A DNA stretch of 64,000 nucleotides from Pseudomonas gingeri (GCF_013386165.1 NZ_JACAOS010000003.1:724343-788342), one strand, 5' to 3'. Positions 1 through 9,486 are shown, counted from the stretch's first letter. The notes: generated by a model from the letters alone, not told the origin. Translations and numbers: made by a program.

Positions 1-2
1 GC

Positions 3-560
3 TACGGCGCCACCTGCATCTACGTGGTGGACTCCGGCGGCGCGATGAACATGCAGGACATCCGCGAGCGCTTTCGGGCGGTGAAGTCTGTGCTCAAGCC
101 TGAAACCGAAACCGGCATGCATGCCCACCATAACCTCTCGCTGGGGGTCGCCAACTCCATCGTCGCCGTGGAGGAGGGCTGTGACCGCATCGACGCCAGC
201 CTCGCCGGCATGGGCGCCGGGGCCGGCAACGCGCCGCTGGAGGTGTTTATCGCCGCCGCCGAACGCCTGGGCTGGAACCACGGCACCGACCTCTACACCC
301 TGATGGATGCGGCCGACGATATCGTCCGGCCGTTGCAGGACCGGCCGGTGCGGGTCGACCGTGAAACCCTGGCCCTGGGTTACGCCGGGGTCTATTCGAG
401 CTTCCTGCGCCATGCCGAAATCGCCGCCAGACGCTACGGACTCAAGGCCGTGGACATCCTTGTCGAACTGGGGCGGCGGCGCATGGTCGGCGGCCAGGAA
501 GACATGATCGTCGACGTTGCGCTGGACCTGCTGCAAAGGTCGAAAATCTACCCGACCTGA
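3..560 (+). CDS. mhpE: 4-hydroxy-2-oxovalerate aldolase, C-terminal part (5' end outside window)
   Basis: The frame is open from the window edge, so the gene is cut by the window and is not broken. The product matches the C-terminal half of the DmpG/MhpE aldolases, which split 4-hydroxy-2-oxovalerate into pyruvate and acetaldehyde at the end of aromatic meta-cleavage pathways. Seen in the sequence: the metal-binding segment [11 protein letters not shown], followed by [15 protein letters not shown] and the family's helical tail. These aldolases work in a complex with an acylating acetaldehyde dehydrogenase that channels the aldehyde; that partner is expected just upstream, outside the window. 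The MFS and porin genes that follow fit a catabolic operon for a phenylpropionate-type or similar aromatic acid. Confidence 0.93.
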   Translation, partial: YGATCIYVVDSGGAMNMQDIRERFRAVKSVLKPETETGMHAHHNLSLGVANSIVAVEEGCDRIDASLAGMGAGAGNAPLEVFIAAAERLGWNHGTDLYTLMDAADDIVRPLQDRPVRVDRETLALGYAGVYSSFLRHAEIAARRYGLKAVDILVELGRRRMVGGQEDMIVDVALDLLQRSKIYPT

Positions 561-614
561 ACGCGCTGACAGCTGTTTCACCCCACTGACAAATCCAATA
601 ACAGGGGAAACACC

Positions 615-1967
615 ATGAGTCACAAGACCGCCTCCATTGGCGAAATCATCGATGCCTGTGCGATATCCCGTTACCAGATCATTGTCCTGCTGCTGTGTTT
701 CCTGGTGGTGCTGGTGGACGGTTTCGATACGGCCGTGATCGGCTATATCGCCCCATCCCTGCGCCAGGAATGGGGCCTGCAAGCGAGCCAACTGTCGCCG
801 GCTTTTGGTGCCGGTCTGTTCGGCCTGATGTGCGGGGCCTTTCTGTTCGGTCCGATCGCCGACCAGTACGGACGCAAGAAGGTGTTGCTGGTGTCGGTGC
901 TGATCTTCAGCCTCGGCACCCTGGCCTCGGCTTGGGCCCACTCCATCGACAGCCTCACGGCGTTGCGTTTTCTCACCGGGATCGGCCTGGGTGGGGCGAT
1001 GCCGACCTGCATCACCTTGAGTGCCGAGTACTCGCCATTGCGGCGGCGGATGATCATGGTGACCCTGAGCTACAGCGGCTTCACCACCGGCCTGGCCCTC
1101 GGCGGGGCGGTGGCGAGTCAGATCATCCCGACCTTCGGCTGGCGCGGCGTGTTGCTGATTGGTGGGCTCGCGCCTTTGCTCCTGCTGCCGCTGCTGGCCT
1201 GGTGTATGCCGGAATCGGTGCGCTACATGGCCGCCCATCCGCGTTATGCCGTGGCTTTGCGCAAGGTGGTGGAGAAGATCAGCGGGCGTCGTGACTGGGA
1301 TGCGGTGACCTTTGTCGAGGACCAGCGGCCGGCGCTCGAGCGCTCGCCGATCTCGCAGCTGTTCAGCGAGGGGCGGGCGCTGCGTACGCTGCTGTTGTGG
1401 GGCACCTTCTTCTGCTCGCTGTTTGTCTTCTACCTCCTGACCAGCTGGTTGCCGAGCATCCTCAAGGACGCCGGCTACGACATCGCCAGCTCGGCGCGGA
1501 TCGGTGCGATGGTGCCGCTGGGTGGAACCCTCGGGGCGATTTGCATGGCGCTGCTGATGGACCGGGTCAGCCAGTACAAGGTGCTGGGACTGGCCTACCT
1601 CGGCGCGGCGCTGGTGATCGCGCTGGTGGGCTTCGCCCTGGGCCAGGCGGCCTGGCTGACGGTGGCGGTGTTCTTCGTCGGCTTCGGCGTGGCGGGGGCG
1701 CAGAACGGCCTGAACCTGCTCTCCGCAAGCATCTACCCGACCACGGCGCGGGCCACCGGGGTGAGCTGGGCCATGGCCAACGGCCGAGTCGGCTCGATCA
1801 TCGGCTCGATGCTCGGCGCCTGGCTGATCGCCCAGTTGGGTCAACCCACGCTGTTCTTTATCGCCCTGGCGGTGCCGGCCTTGCTCGGCTCCATCGCGAT
1901 TTTCTCGTTGCAGCGCTTCGCGGTACGGGAAGACGTGGGCGGCCCGCAGGTATCCGCCGCGCACTGA
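615..1967 (+). CDS. aromatic acid:H+ symporter, MFS AAHS family (MhpT/PcaK-like)
   Basis: A 450-residue major facilitator protein. The first transmembrane segment carries DGFDTAVIGY (from residue 35), the AAHS signature in which acidic residues are needed for aromatic-acid uptake. The loop between helices 2 and 3 holds GPIADQYGRKK (residues 79-89), the MFS motif A. About twelve hydrophobic segments can be counted. The ATG follows AGGGGAAACACC, a good ribosome site. It lies 54 bases after the aldolase and before an OprD porin, so it probably imports the aromatic acid degraded by the operon. The substrate (3-hydroxyphenylpropionate, cinnamate or another) cannot be told from sequence alone. Confidence 0.9.
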   Translation: MSHKTASIGEIIDACAISRYQIIVLLLCFLVVLVDGFDTAVIGYIAPSLRQEWGLQASQLSPAFGAGLFGLMCGAFLFGPIADQYGRKKVLLVSVLIFSLGTLASAWAHSIDSLTALRFLTGIGLGGAMPTCITLSAEYSPLRRRMIMVTLSYSGFTTGLALGGAVASQIIPTFGWRGVLLIGGLAPLLLLPLLAWCMPESVRYMAAHPRYAVALRKVVEKISGRRDWDAVTFVEDQRPALERSPISQLFSEGRALRTLLLWGTFFCSLFVFYLLTSWLPSILKDAGYDIASSARIGAMVPLGGTLGAICMALLMDRVSQYKVLGLAYLGAALVIALVGFALGQAAWLTVAVFFVGFGVAGAQNGLNLLSASIYPTTARATGVSWAMANGRVGSIIGSMLGAWLIAQLGQPTLFFIALAVPALLGSIAIFSLQRFAVREDVGGPQVSAAH

Positions 1968-2089
1968 GGCACTGACGCCTACTCACTGACCGATCACCAA
2001 CCATCCTGCCGTTCGCGGCGGGAGGGGCCGCGCTTTGCCCGCGTTCGGCCCCGGCTCCCAACAATAAAAAAACCAGGGGTGTAACTACC

Positions 2090-3442
2090 ATGCGTCAACA
2101 CAACATGCTCTCGTGTGCCTTCAAACCTGCGGCCTTGGGCCTTTCGCTGCTGACCCTGGTCACTGCGCAACAAACCCGTGCCGACGGTTTTATCGACGAT
2201 GCCAAGGCCAAACTCGACTTGCGCAACGTCTACTTCAACCAGGACAACCGCAGCGGCGCGGCGGCGCCGTCGAAACTGCAGGAGTGGGGGCAGGGCTTTA
2301 TCCTCAACTTCACCTCCGGCTACACCCAGGGACCGGTGGGTTTTGGCGTGGATGCGCTGGGCATGCTCGGGGTACGCCTGGACTCGGGCAAAGGCACCCA
2401 TGGCAACCCGAACGCGGTGACCCAGGGCGGTTTCGTCTTTCCCAGCGACGCCAGCGGCCGGGCCGTGGATGACTTCGCCAGCCTTGGCCTGACCGGCAAG
2501 ATCCGCATCGCAAAGACCGAACTCAAGGCCGGCACCTTGCTGCCGAAGATGCCGATCCTGATCTATAACGACGGGCGCCTGTTGCCGGAAACCTTCCAGG
2601 GCGTGCAGGTGACGTCGCGGGACTTCGATCACTTCACCCTGACCGGCGGGCAGGTCAGTGCGGTCAAGAGCCGCAACTCGTCGAACAATGAAGACCTGGC
2701 CATTTCCGGTGCCGGCGGGCCGGCCGGGCGCCGCAGCAATAAATTCAATTTTGCCGGGGTCGATTACCAGGTCGATCCGAGCCTGCTGTTGCAGTACTAC
2801 TACGGCAACCTGGAGGACTTCTACCAGCAACATTTCCTCGGGCTGGTGCAGACACAACAACTGCCGCTGGGCAGTCTCAAGACCGACCTGCGTTTCTTCG
2901 ACAGCACCTCCGCCGGCTTGAACGGGAGCCTGGCCGGGCGTCAGGAGGGTTATGTGAGCAGCGGTTATCACAACAACGGTGAAGTGGATAACCGCGCGCT
3001 GGCCGGGTTGTTCACCTACAGCCTGGGCGGGCATGCGCTGAGCCTGGGTTACCAGCACCTGAATGGTTCCAGTGATTTTCCGTTTCTCAATGAGGGCGAT
3101 GGTTCGTCGACCTACCTGATCACCGACCGCCAGACCGGCGCCCGTTTCCAGCGTGCCGGTGAGAACACCTGGGTCGGGCAGTATGGCTACAACTTTGCGA
3201 GCCTGGGTTTGCAGGGATTGACGACGCAGGTGACGTACCAGCGCGGAGGACAGATCAAGTCCGATCAGGGCGACCAGCACGAGTGGGAGCGCGACCTGAT
3301 GGTCAGTTATGCGTTCCAGGGTCCGATGTTGCGCGGCTTCGCCATGCAATGGCGCAACGCGATGCTGCGCAGCAGCGTGCCGAGCCAGAGGGCCCTGGAC
3401 GAGAATCGCGTGTACCTGACCTACACCGTGGATCTGTTCTGA
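2090..3442 (+). CDS. OprD-family outer-membrane porin
   Basis: A 450-residue protein with an N-terminal signal peptide ending near TRADGF, then FIDDAKAKLDLRNVYFNQDNR, which is typical of the OprD family (outer-membrane channels for small carboxylates and basic amino acids in Pseudomonas). It ends in YTVDLF, with the C-terminal phenylalanine used for barrel insertion by the BAM machinery. The start follows AGGGGTGTAACTACC. Its place behind the aldolase and the AAHS symporter suggests it is the outer-membrane entry for the same aromatic acid, as OpdK/BenF-like porins are in other catabolic operons. Exact specificity is unknown. Confidence 0.92.
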   Translation: MRQHNMLSCAFKPAALGLSLLTLVTAQQTRADGFIDDAKAKLDLRNVYFNQDNRSGAAAPSKLQEWGQGFILNFTSGYTQGPVGFGVDALGMLGVRLDSGKGTHGNPNAVTQGGFVFPSDASGRAVDDFASLGLTGKIRIAKTELKAGTLLPKMPILIYNDGRLLPETFQGVQVTSRDFDHFTLTGGQVSAVKSRNSSNNEDLAISGAGGPAGRRSNKFNFAGVDYQVDPSLLLQYYYGNLEDFYQQHFLGLVQTQQLPLGSLKTDLRFFDSTSAGLNGSLAGRQEGYVSSGYHNNGEVDNRALAGLFTYSLGGHALSLGYQHLNGSSDFPFLNEGDGSSTYLITDRQTGARFQRAGENTWVGQYGYNFASLGLQGLTTQVTYQRGGQIKSDQGDQHEWERDLMVSYAFQGPMLRGFAMQWRNAMLRSSVPSQRALDENRVYLTYTVDLF

Positions 3443-3467
3443 ATCAGAGGAGGGAGGTGTTCATTCG

Positions 3468-4346
3468 TCAGGCAAACCGCCTGACCATGAACTCGATAAA
3501 ACTGCTCAACTTCGGCGTCATCTGCTTGTCCGGCAGATAGACCAGATGCAGTGGCCGATCCAGGGTCTCATGATCTGGCAACAGGTGAACCAGGCGCCCA
3601 TCTTTCAAGGCGTCCTCCACCAGTGTCTGCGGCAGCAGGGCGATGCCGATTCCTTCCAGCGCCGCGTTCATCAACGCGGTGCCATTGTTGGCCGACAGCT
3701 GGCCGTTGACCCGCACGCTTTCGCTGCTCACACCGTGGAACAACCAGTCACGCTGGGGCGTGGCCCGCAGGAACACGAGGCAGTTGTGCTGCAACAGATC
3801 CTCCGGCACCAGCGGCGTGCCGTGAGCTTCAAGATAAGCGGGCGAGGCGCAGGCAATACGCCGGTTCTTGCTCAGCAGGCGTCCGACCAAGCCGCTGCTG
3901 GGCAGCTCGCCGTAACGGAACACCAGGTCGAATCCATCTTCCACCAGGTCCACCACCCGATCGTTGAACTTCAGCTCGATCTCCACTTCCGGGTAGGCCT
4001 TGAGGTAGTCGGCGATCGCCGGGATCAGCCGGTCCGAGGCCAGGGTCGGCGAAGCACTGACCCGCAACCGGCCGCGGGGATGGGCGCGTTGTTCCCGGGC
4101 AATCAGTTCGGCGTGTTCGATCTGCCCGAGGATCGCCAGGCACTGGGTGTAATAACCCTGGCCGATCTCGGTCAGGCTCTGGCGGCGGGTAGTGCGATGC
4201 AGTAGCCGGGTGGCCAGGTGTTTTTCCAAAGCCTGGACATGGTTACCGACCATGGTCGAGGAAATCCCGATGGACTGCGCCGCGGCGCTGAAACTGCCGT
4301 GATCCACTACCTTGACGAAGACCTTCATGCTTGCCAGAACGTCCAT
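3468..4346 (-). CDS. LysR-family transcriptional regulator
   Basis: A 292-residue LTTR. The helix-turn-helix is at residues 1-60 (SFSAAAQSIGISSTMVGNHV, then LEKHLATRLLHRTTRRQSLT), followed by the effector-binding domain. I chose the ATG at 4346 because an AAAAGG ribosome site lies 7 bases upstream and LTTRs usually begin about here. The frame is open 49 codons further upstream, but that stretch has no LTTR character. It is convergent with the porin gene and divergent from the MFS gene at 4591, and is likely to regulate that transporter. The effector is unknown. Confidence 0.9.
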   Translation of the reverse strand: MDVLASMKVFVKVVDHGSFSAAAQSIGISSTMVGNHVQALEKHLATRLLHRTTRRQSLTEIGQGYYTQCLAILGQIEHAELIAREQRAHPRGRLRVSASPTLASDRLIPAIADYLKAYPEVEIELKFNDRVVDLVEDGFDLVFRYGELPSSGLVGRLLSKNRRIACASPAYLEAHGTPLVPEDLLQHNCLVFLRATPQRDWLFHGVSSESVRVNGQLSANNGTALMNAALEGIGIALLPQTLVEDALKDGRLVHLLPDHETLDRPLHLVYLPDKQMTPKLSSFIEFMVRRFA

Positions 4347-4502
4347 TGCCAACCTTTTATTGGGAGTGATCCAAGAACGCGCTAGTTTATCAAGTGAAGC
4401 TAGGGGATCACCATGGGCGCGGGCGCCGGCTGAACCCGCGGTCGATGTCGTACAGCCGCGGTTCAGCAAAGCGTCGTCATCGATATTCGGCAAAAAGCTA
4501 TG

Positions 4503-4522
4503 ACCCGCTCTAGATAGCGGGT
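4503..4522. repeat. 7-bp inverted repeat in LysR/MFS divergent intergenic region
   Basis: ACCCGCT and AGCGGGT pair around a 6-base centre (CTAGAT), between the divergent LysR and MFS genes. It could be an operator half of the LysR system or a small hairpin. No T-rich tract follows that would make it a convincing terminator. Confidence 0.4.
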
Positions 4523-4590
4523 TTCGGGGGTGTGCGATCAGCGGGTCATCGGGAATTTTCAGGCCGCGTTTATCGCGTCAGGTCAGTGGC

Positions 4591-5904
4591 ATGTTGGCGA
4601 TTCTTATCTCCATCGCCCTGGCATCGCTGGACACCGCCATCGCCAACACGGCGCTGCCGGCGATTGCCACCAGCCTGCACACCACGCCGGCAGCCTCGGT
4701 GTGGATCATCAACGCCTACCAACTGTCGGCGGTAGCGACCATCCTGGCTTTCGCCTCGTTCGGCGGCGTGATCGGCCATCGCAAGATCTACCTGTTCGGC
4801 CTGGTCTTGTTCACCGTGTCGTCGGCGCTGTGTGCGATGTCCAGCACCCTGACGCAACTGACATTGGCCCGGGTCCTCCAGGGCGTCGGCGCGAGTGCGA
4901 TCATGAGCGTCAACGCGGCGCTGATCTTCAGCCTGTTCCCGCCGGAAAAACTCGGCAAAGGCATGGGCCTCAACGCGCTGGTGGTGGGCATGTCGTTTGC
5001 CGCCGGGCCGACCGTGGCCTCGCTGATCCTCTCTGTCGCCACCTGGCCCTGGCTGTTCGGGGTGAATATCCCGATTGGCCTGATCGCCCTGGCCATGGCC
5101 ATTCCCTCCTTGCCGCATACGCCGCCCAACGGCCAGCGCTTTGCCTGGGGCACCGCTTGCCTGAGTGTCGTGACCTTCGGTTCGCTGATCTATGCCCTGG
5201 GCGAGGGGGCACAGTTTGCCGGTGCGCTGCCGATCTGCCTGGCGTTGCTGGTCTGTGTCTGCGCCGGCGGCTTGATGCTGCGTCGTGAGGCCGGACACCC
5301 GGCGCCGATGTTTCCGATCGACCTGCTCAAGCGCCCGATGTTCGCATTGTCGGTCCTCACGGCGGTTTGCTCTTTCGCCACTCAGGGCCTGGCCTTCGTC
5401 TCGCTGCCGTTTTTCTTCGAGACGGTGTTGGGGCGTGATCCGGTCCAGACCGGCTACCTGATGACACCCTGGTCGGTGGTGGTGGCCTTGATCGCACCCT
5501 TTGCCGGGCGCTTGTCGGATCGTTATCCACCGGGCCTGCTCGGCGGTATCGGCCTGGGGGTGTTGTCCCTGGGCATGTTGTCCCTGGCGACGTTGCCCGC
5601 CGACCCGAGTGCCCTGGAGATCGGGGTGCGCATGGTGATCTGTGGCCTGGGCTTCGGTTTCTTCCAGTCGCCGAACCAGAAGGCCCTGATGACCAGCGCG
5701 CCGCGTGAACGCAGCAGTGGTGCCAGTGGCATGATCGCCACCGCGCGTTTGCTCGGCCAGTCCACGGGGGCTGCGTTGGTGGCGCTGAGCTTCGGCTTGT
5801 CAAGCCACTCCGGACCGATCCTGGCGTTGTATATCGGTGCCGGGTTTGCCGCCGTGGCGTGCCTGGCCAGCTTTTCCCGACTGGCTGCGAGCAGTTCAAA
5901 CTGA
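4591..5904 (+). CDS. MFS transporter (drug:H+ antiporter-like)
   Basis: A 437-residue membrane protein. LDTAIANTALPAIATSL in helix 1 matches the DHA2/EmrB-type signature (LD.TIVN.ALP.I), and SVWIINAYQLS is the conserved start of helix 2. No acid/arginine motif A is obvious in FGGVIGHRKIYLFGL beyond GHRK. The ATG at 4591 has only a weak ribosome site (AGGTCAG); the frame is open upstream to 4504, but no other standard start codon in it looks better. The product may therefore be slightly short at its N-terminus compared with relatives. The divergent LysR gene is the likely regulator. Substrate unknown; efflux is an inference from the family. Confidence 0.82.
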   Translation: MLAILISIALASLDTAIANTALPAIATSLHTTPAASVWIINAYQLSAVATILAFASFGGVIGHRKIYLFGLVLFTVSSALCAMSSTLTQLTLARVLQGVGASAIMSVNAALIFSLFPPEKLGKGMGLNALVVGMSFAAGPTVASLILSVATWPWLFGVNIPIGLIALAMAIPSLPHTPPNGQRFAWGTACLSVVTFGSLIYALGEGAQFAGALPICLALLVCVCAGGLMLRREAGHPAPMFPIDLLKRPMFALSVLTAVCSFATQGLAFVSLPFFFETVLGRDPVQTGYLMTPWSVVVALIAPFAGRLSDRYPPGLLGGIGLGVLSLGMLSLATLPADPSALEIGVRMVICGLGFGFFQSPNQKALMTSAPRERSSGASGMIATARLLGQSTGAALVALSFGLSSHSGPILALYIGAGFAAVACLASFSRLAASSSN

Positions 5905-6091
5905 TCGGGGAACAGTCGGTTTTTACAAGGGCTCGTATGACTTTTAGGACGCTTCTTATTGTATTTTTCAAATGCGAGTAAATGGCAAATTGAAGTAATA
6001 CATTGATCTGGCTGACCTCGTGAAATCGCGCTCGGGACTGATATCTTAATTGAAAATTCCCGGGCTTTTTAAACACGAGAGGTCAGCCGAT

Positions 6092-6901
6092 ATGAGTGTG
6101 GAGCAGGATAATTTTGCCGCCAGCTTGAAAGAACTTTCCAAGTACAGTTTCAAGGTGGATAGCATGATCATGGACACCGCCCTCGCGTTGTCCGGACTCG
6201 TCCCCCAGGGGGCTGGGGTCGTTGTGGCACCGATGGTGGGTGCCTACAAAATGGGGCAGCCGTCTTCGGCTTTGGTGGATAATCCTTATTTCAAGGTGAA
6301 CGGTGTCGCGCGTCCTTCGCCCAAGACCAAACACCTGTTGCGCCATCGTAAAGTGCGTAATTACGTGCAGTCCTTTACCGGGACGGCGGCGTCGCTCGGA
6401 AGTATGGTGTTACCGGTCAACCCTTATGCGTTGATTCGTGATGGTAGTTCCGCCGGCGCTTCAATCGTGCACTTGTATCATTTTGCTGAAATGGCCAGGA
6501 ACTGTCGGCAAAGTAAAACCTTGAGCCAGTGGTTTGAACTCTTGAAACTCATGAAGAGCCACAAGTTGTTCAACCGCGGTATCGGGTTCGGGTTGGCGAC
6601 CATTCCCGGTGGGGTATCCCTGGCCGTCAGCGTTCCGATCAAGCTCTGCCTGTTGGCCAAGAATACCGGCGTGCTGGCTCAGGAGTCGGCGCTGTGCAAG
6701 ATCATCGCCATGGAGTTGCACTGGCGCGCCTATCAGGAGCAGGGCCTGTTGAAAGGCAACGGCAGCGGCCCGGCAACCGCCATCGTCCGCGAACTCATGA
6801 CCCGGCGCGGGGTCATGGGCGGTTTTTCCCATGACTACCCGGCATTGATCCAGGAGCCGGCCGGCTGGAATGCCTTTGCCGCCAAGATCATGGACATCTA
6901 G
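6092..6901 (+). CDS. unrecognised protein with hydrophobic glycine-rich segments
   Basis: A 269-residue protein I do not recognise. The ATG at 6092 follows GAGAGG with about 9 bases spacing and is preferred to the in-frame ATG at 6050. The sequence has two hydrophobic Gly/Ala-rich stretches near residues 30-60 (LALSGLVPQGAGVVVAPMVG) and a third around residues 175-200 (GLATIPGGVSLAVSVPIKLC), separated by basic hydrophilic parts. The first stretch could be a membrane hairpin. Base composition is a little more AT-rich than the neighbours, as is the 187-base leader, which hints at acquired DNA. It ends in a 4-base convergent overlap (CTAG) with the next LysR gene. Confidence 0.7.
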   Translation: MSVEQDNFAASLKELSKYSFKVDSMIMDTALALSGLVPQGAGVVVAPMVGAYKMGQPSSALVDNPYFKVNGVARPSPKTKHLLRHRKVRNYVQSFTGTAASLGSMVLPVNPYALIRDGSSAGASIVHLYHFAEMARNCRQSKTLSQWFELLKLMKSHKLFNRGIGFGLATIPGGVSLAVSVPIKLCLLAKNTGVLAQESALCKIIAMELHWRAYQEQGLLKGNGSGPATAIVRELMTRRGVMGGFSHDYPALIQEPAGWNAFAAKIMDI

Positions 6902-7815
6902 AGGGGCGTCGGCAGGTCGAGCTGGAGTGCGTCCTGTACCAGCACTTGCCTGAAGGTCGCCACCAGCGGTCGCAAGTTGATCCGATGCCAGGCCGCCCAC
7001 AAGGGTGTGGTGTAGATCAGCCAGGGGAGTTCGCGCAGTACCACGCCCTGGGGCGTGTTGTGTCGCAGGCTCTGCTGGATCATGGTCAAGCCCAGCCCGG
7101 CCGCCACCAGCCCCAGCGCGGTCAGCGGCTCATTGGCCTGCAGCCGGACATTGGGGTTGAACCCGGCCTTGATACAGGCCTGAACAAAATCGTCCTGTTT
7201 GCCGGTGCGCTGGGGATGCTGCACGGCAATCCATTCCTGCTCCAGAAAGTCCGCCGGGGTCAATTCACTCAGTTGTGCCAGCGGGTGCTGTTCGGGCAGG
7301 GCCAGCAGCATGGGGTCGTTGAGCACGCGGGCGCAGTTCAGGTCCGGGTCATCGGCCATGGGCGGCTCGCTGACCAGGGCGATATCGAGGCTGCGCTGGC
7401 GCAAGCCTTCCAGTTGCTGCGCCGAGTTCAGGCTGTAGAGGGCGATATGCACATCCGGCCGGTCGACGCGCAAACTGCGCAGGGCCTGGGGCAGCACGCC
7501 CGCATGCATGGCGTTCTCGATGTAGCCGATGCACAGGCCGCCTTCTTCACCCCGGCCCAGCCGCCGGCCAAGGGATTCCAGCCGATTGGCATGGGTCAGG
7601 AACGCCCGGGTCTCGGCGAGAAAGGTCTGGCCGTCGGTGGTCAGGCGGATGCGTTGCAGGCTGCGCTCGAACAGCGTCAGGCCCAGGCGCTCCTCCAGTT
7701 GGGCGATCTGTCGGCTCAGCGGCGATTGGGAGATATGCAGCCGCTCGGCGGCCCGCCCGACGTGCTCTTCTTCGGCGACCGCCACGAAATAGCGCAGTTG
7801 GCGTAAATCAATCAT
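6898..7815 (-). CDS. LysR-family regulator (CatR/BenM-type)
   Basis: A 305-residue LTTR. It starts MIDLRQLRYFVAVAEEEH, and the winged helix-turn-helix contains RAAERLHISQSPLSRQIAQL, the arrangement seen in the CatR/BenM/HcaR branch of the family. The remaining residues form the effector-binding domain. The gene is divergent from the aldo-keto reductase at 7960, and an inverted repeat at 7841-7874 in the shared intergenic region is a candidate operator, so it probably controls the reductase and itself. Its stop codon overlaps that of the preceding gene on the other strand. Confidence 0.92.
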   Translation of the reverse strand: MIDLRQLRYFVAVAEEEHVGRAAERLHISQSPLSRQIAQLEERLGLTLFERSLQRIRLTTDGQTFLAETRAFLTHANRLESLGRRLGRGEEGGLCIGYIENAMHAGVLPQALRSLRVDRPDVHIALYSLNSAQQLEGLRQRSLDIALVSEPPMADDPDLNCARVLNDPMLLALPEQHPLAQLSELTPADFLEQEWIAVQHPQRTGKQDDFVQACIKAGFNPNVRLQANEPLTALGLVAAGLGLTMIQQSLRHNTPQGVVLRELPWLIYTTPLWAAWHRINLRPLVATFRQVLVQDALQLDLPTPL

Positions 7816-7840
7816 GTCAGACCTTCCGGGACTCAAGTTG

Positions 7841-7874
7841 TGCAGATTATGTCTTGGACGGTCAAAAGTCTGCA
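7841..7874. promoter_or_regulatory. candidate LysR operator (inverted repeat)
   Basis: TGCAGA at 7841-7846 and TCTGCA at 7869-7874 form a perfect 6-bp inverted repeat with a 22-base spacer, midway between the divergent LysR and aldo-keto reductase genes. LTTRs bind interrupted dyads in exactly this setting. Assignment rests on position and symmetry only. Confidence 0.45.
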
Positions 7875-7959
7875 ACCTAGTATGGCTCCCGACAACGAGA
7901 TCCGCGTCACCCCCGGCGGGTGAGGCGCACTCACCATTTCCAGTCAAAGGATCATCACT

Positions 7960-8970
7960 ATGAGCATCAGAGACAAACTGCCGGGCACACTGGGTTTCGG
8001 CACTGCACCCTTGGGCAACATGTTCCGCGCCATTCCCGAGGCCGAAGCCATGGCCACCGTCGATGCGGCCTGGGACCAGGGCGTACGCTACTTCGACACG
8101 GCTCCGTTCTACGGTTCGGGGCTTTCGGAAATTCGCCTGGGTGAGGCCCTGGCCAAGCACCCACGGGATCAATATGTGCTCAGCACCAAGGTGGGTCGGC
8201 TGGTCCTCGATGAAGTGGAAGACGTCACAGCCCGCGACCTGGGTGAAAAGGCCGGGGTCTTCGAACATGGCCGTCCGAACAAGATGCTCAACGACTACTC
8301 CGCCGACGCCACGCTGCGCTCCATCGAAGGCAGCCTCGAACGCCTGAAGACCGACCGTCTGGACATCGTCTGGGTGCACGATATTGCCCAGGACTTCTAC
8401 GGTGACGAATGGCTGGAGTATTTCAACCAGGCCCGTAAAGGCGCGTTCCGGGTGCTCAGCCGTTTGCGCGATGAGGGCGTGATCAAGGCCTGGGGCCTGG
8501 GGGTGAACAAGGTCGAGCCGTGCGAGCTGACCTTGCAACTGGACGAGGCGCAGCCCGATGGGTTCCTGCTGGCCGGGCGCTACACTTTGCTGGATCATGA
8601 ACGGGCCCTGCAACGCTTGATGCCCGAGGCGCTGGCCCAACAAGTCGATATCGTCGTTGGTGGTCCTTACAGTTCCGGTGTACTGGCCGGCGGCGCGCAT
8701 TTCGAATATCAACCGGCATCGCCACAAATCATGGCTAAAGTTGAACGGATAAAGGGCATCGCGCAGCGCTTCGGGGTGAGCCTCAAGGCGGCGGCCTTGC
8801 AGTTCTCCCTGGCCAACCCGGCCGTGGCGGCGGTGATTCCCGGCGCCAGCCGGCCGGAGCGGATCGCCGAAGATGTGGCGGCCTTGCAGGAGCGGATTCC
8901 ACTGGCGTTCTGGCACGCGTTGCGTCAGGAAGGCCTGGTGGCGGGCAATGCGCCGTTGCCGCTGGTCTGA
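7960..8970 (+). CDS. aldo/keto reductase (sugar or pyridoxal dehydrogenase type)
   Basis: A 336-residue NAD(P)-dependent oxidoreductase of the aldo/keto reductase superfamily. The catalytic tetrad is visible: Asp and Tyr in YFDTAPFYGSG, Lys in VLSTKVGRL, and His in DIVWVHDIAQD. IPGASRPERI near the C-terminus is the usual cofactor-phosphate loop. The closest familiar relatives are D-threo-aldose/L-fucose 1-dehydrogenases and pyridoxal 4-dehydrogenases, which share this length. The substrate cannot be fixed from sequence. Likely controlled by the divergent LysR gene. It begins right after a leader with a weak ribosome site (AAAGGATC). Confidence 0.9.
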   Translation: MSIRDKLPGTLGFGTAPLGNMFRAIPEAEAMATVDAAWDQGVRYFDTAPFYGSGLSEIRLGEALAKHPRDQYVLSTKVGRLVLDEVEDVTARDLGEKAGVFEHGRPNKMLNDYSADATLRSIEGSLERLKTDRLDIVWVHDIAQDFYGDEWLEYFNQARKGAFRVLSRLRDEGVIKAWGLGVNKVEPCELTLQLDEAQPDGFLLAGRYTLLDHERALQRLMPEALAQQVDIVVGGPYSSGVLAGGAHFEYQPASPQIMAKVERIKGIAQRFGVSLKAAALQFSLANPAVAAVIPGASRPERIAEDVAALQERIPLAFWHALRQEGLVAGNAPLPLV

Positions 8971-9069
8971 AATCAGAAAAGCGTCTATAGCTGTCAAACG
9001 GTCCGATCACGTCGCTGTCGTCAGCGTCGGGATCGGCCGGGTTATTCCACTTATTCCTGGAGAGTATTC

Positions 9070-9486
9070 ATGGCCGCAACATCCGTAACCCTCGAAATCG
9101 GTGCGCCACCGGAACAGGTCTGGCAACTGATGGGCGGGTTCGACTCCCTGCCTGACTGGCTGCCGTTCATTCGTCAGAGCAGCCTCAGCGAAGGCGGGCG
9201 TGTGCGCAGCTTGCACACGGCGGACGGCGTACTGATCGTCGAGCGCCTGGAGGCGTTCGACAACCGCGCCCGGCGCTACAGCTATTCCTTTGTCGAGCAG
9301 CCGTTCCCGGTGGCCGACTACCTGGCCACGATGCAGGTTCGCGAAGGCAATGATCCACACACCTCGATCGTCGAATGGGCGGGGATCTTCACCCCCACCG
9401 GCGTCAGTGAAGAAGAGGCGGTTGATCTGTTTCACGGGATCTATGCCGACGGCCTGGCGGCTTTGAAGGCCAATTTCCCGGATTGA
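9070..9486 (+). CDS. SRPBCC-family protein (polyketide cyclase/dehydrase-like)
   Basis: A 138-residue START-like (SRPBCC) fold protein. The N-terminus VTLEIGAPPEQVWQLMGGFD and the later TSIVEWAGIF are typical of the polyketide_cyc2 group, which binds small hydrophobic ligands in a deep cavity. The start follows TGGAGAGTATTC. It lies 99 bases after the aldo-keto reductase in the same direction and may be cotranscribed with it. No specific reaction can be assigned. The stop codon sits inside a long perfect hairpin shared with the convergent histidine kinase gene. Confidence 0.88.
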   Translation: MAATSVTLEIGAPPEQVWQLMGGFDSLPDWLPFIRQSSLSEGGRVRSLHTADGVLIVERLEAFDNRARRYSYSFVEQPFPVADYLATMQVREGNDPHTSIVEWAGIFTPTGVSEEEAVDLFHGIYADGLAALKANFPD

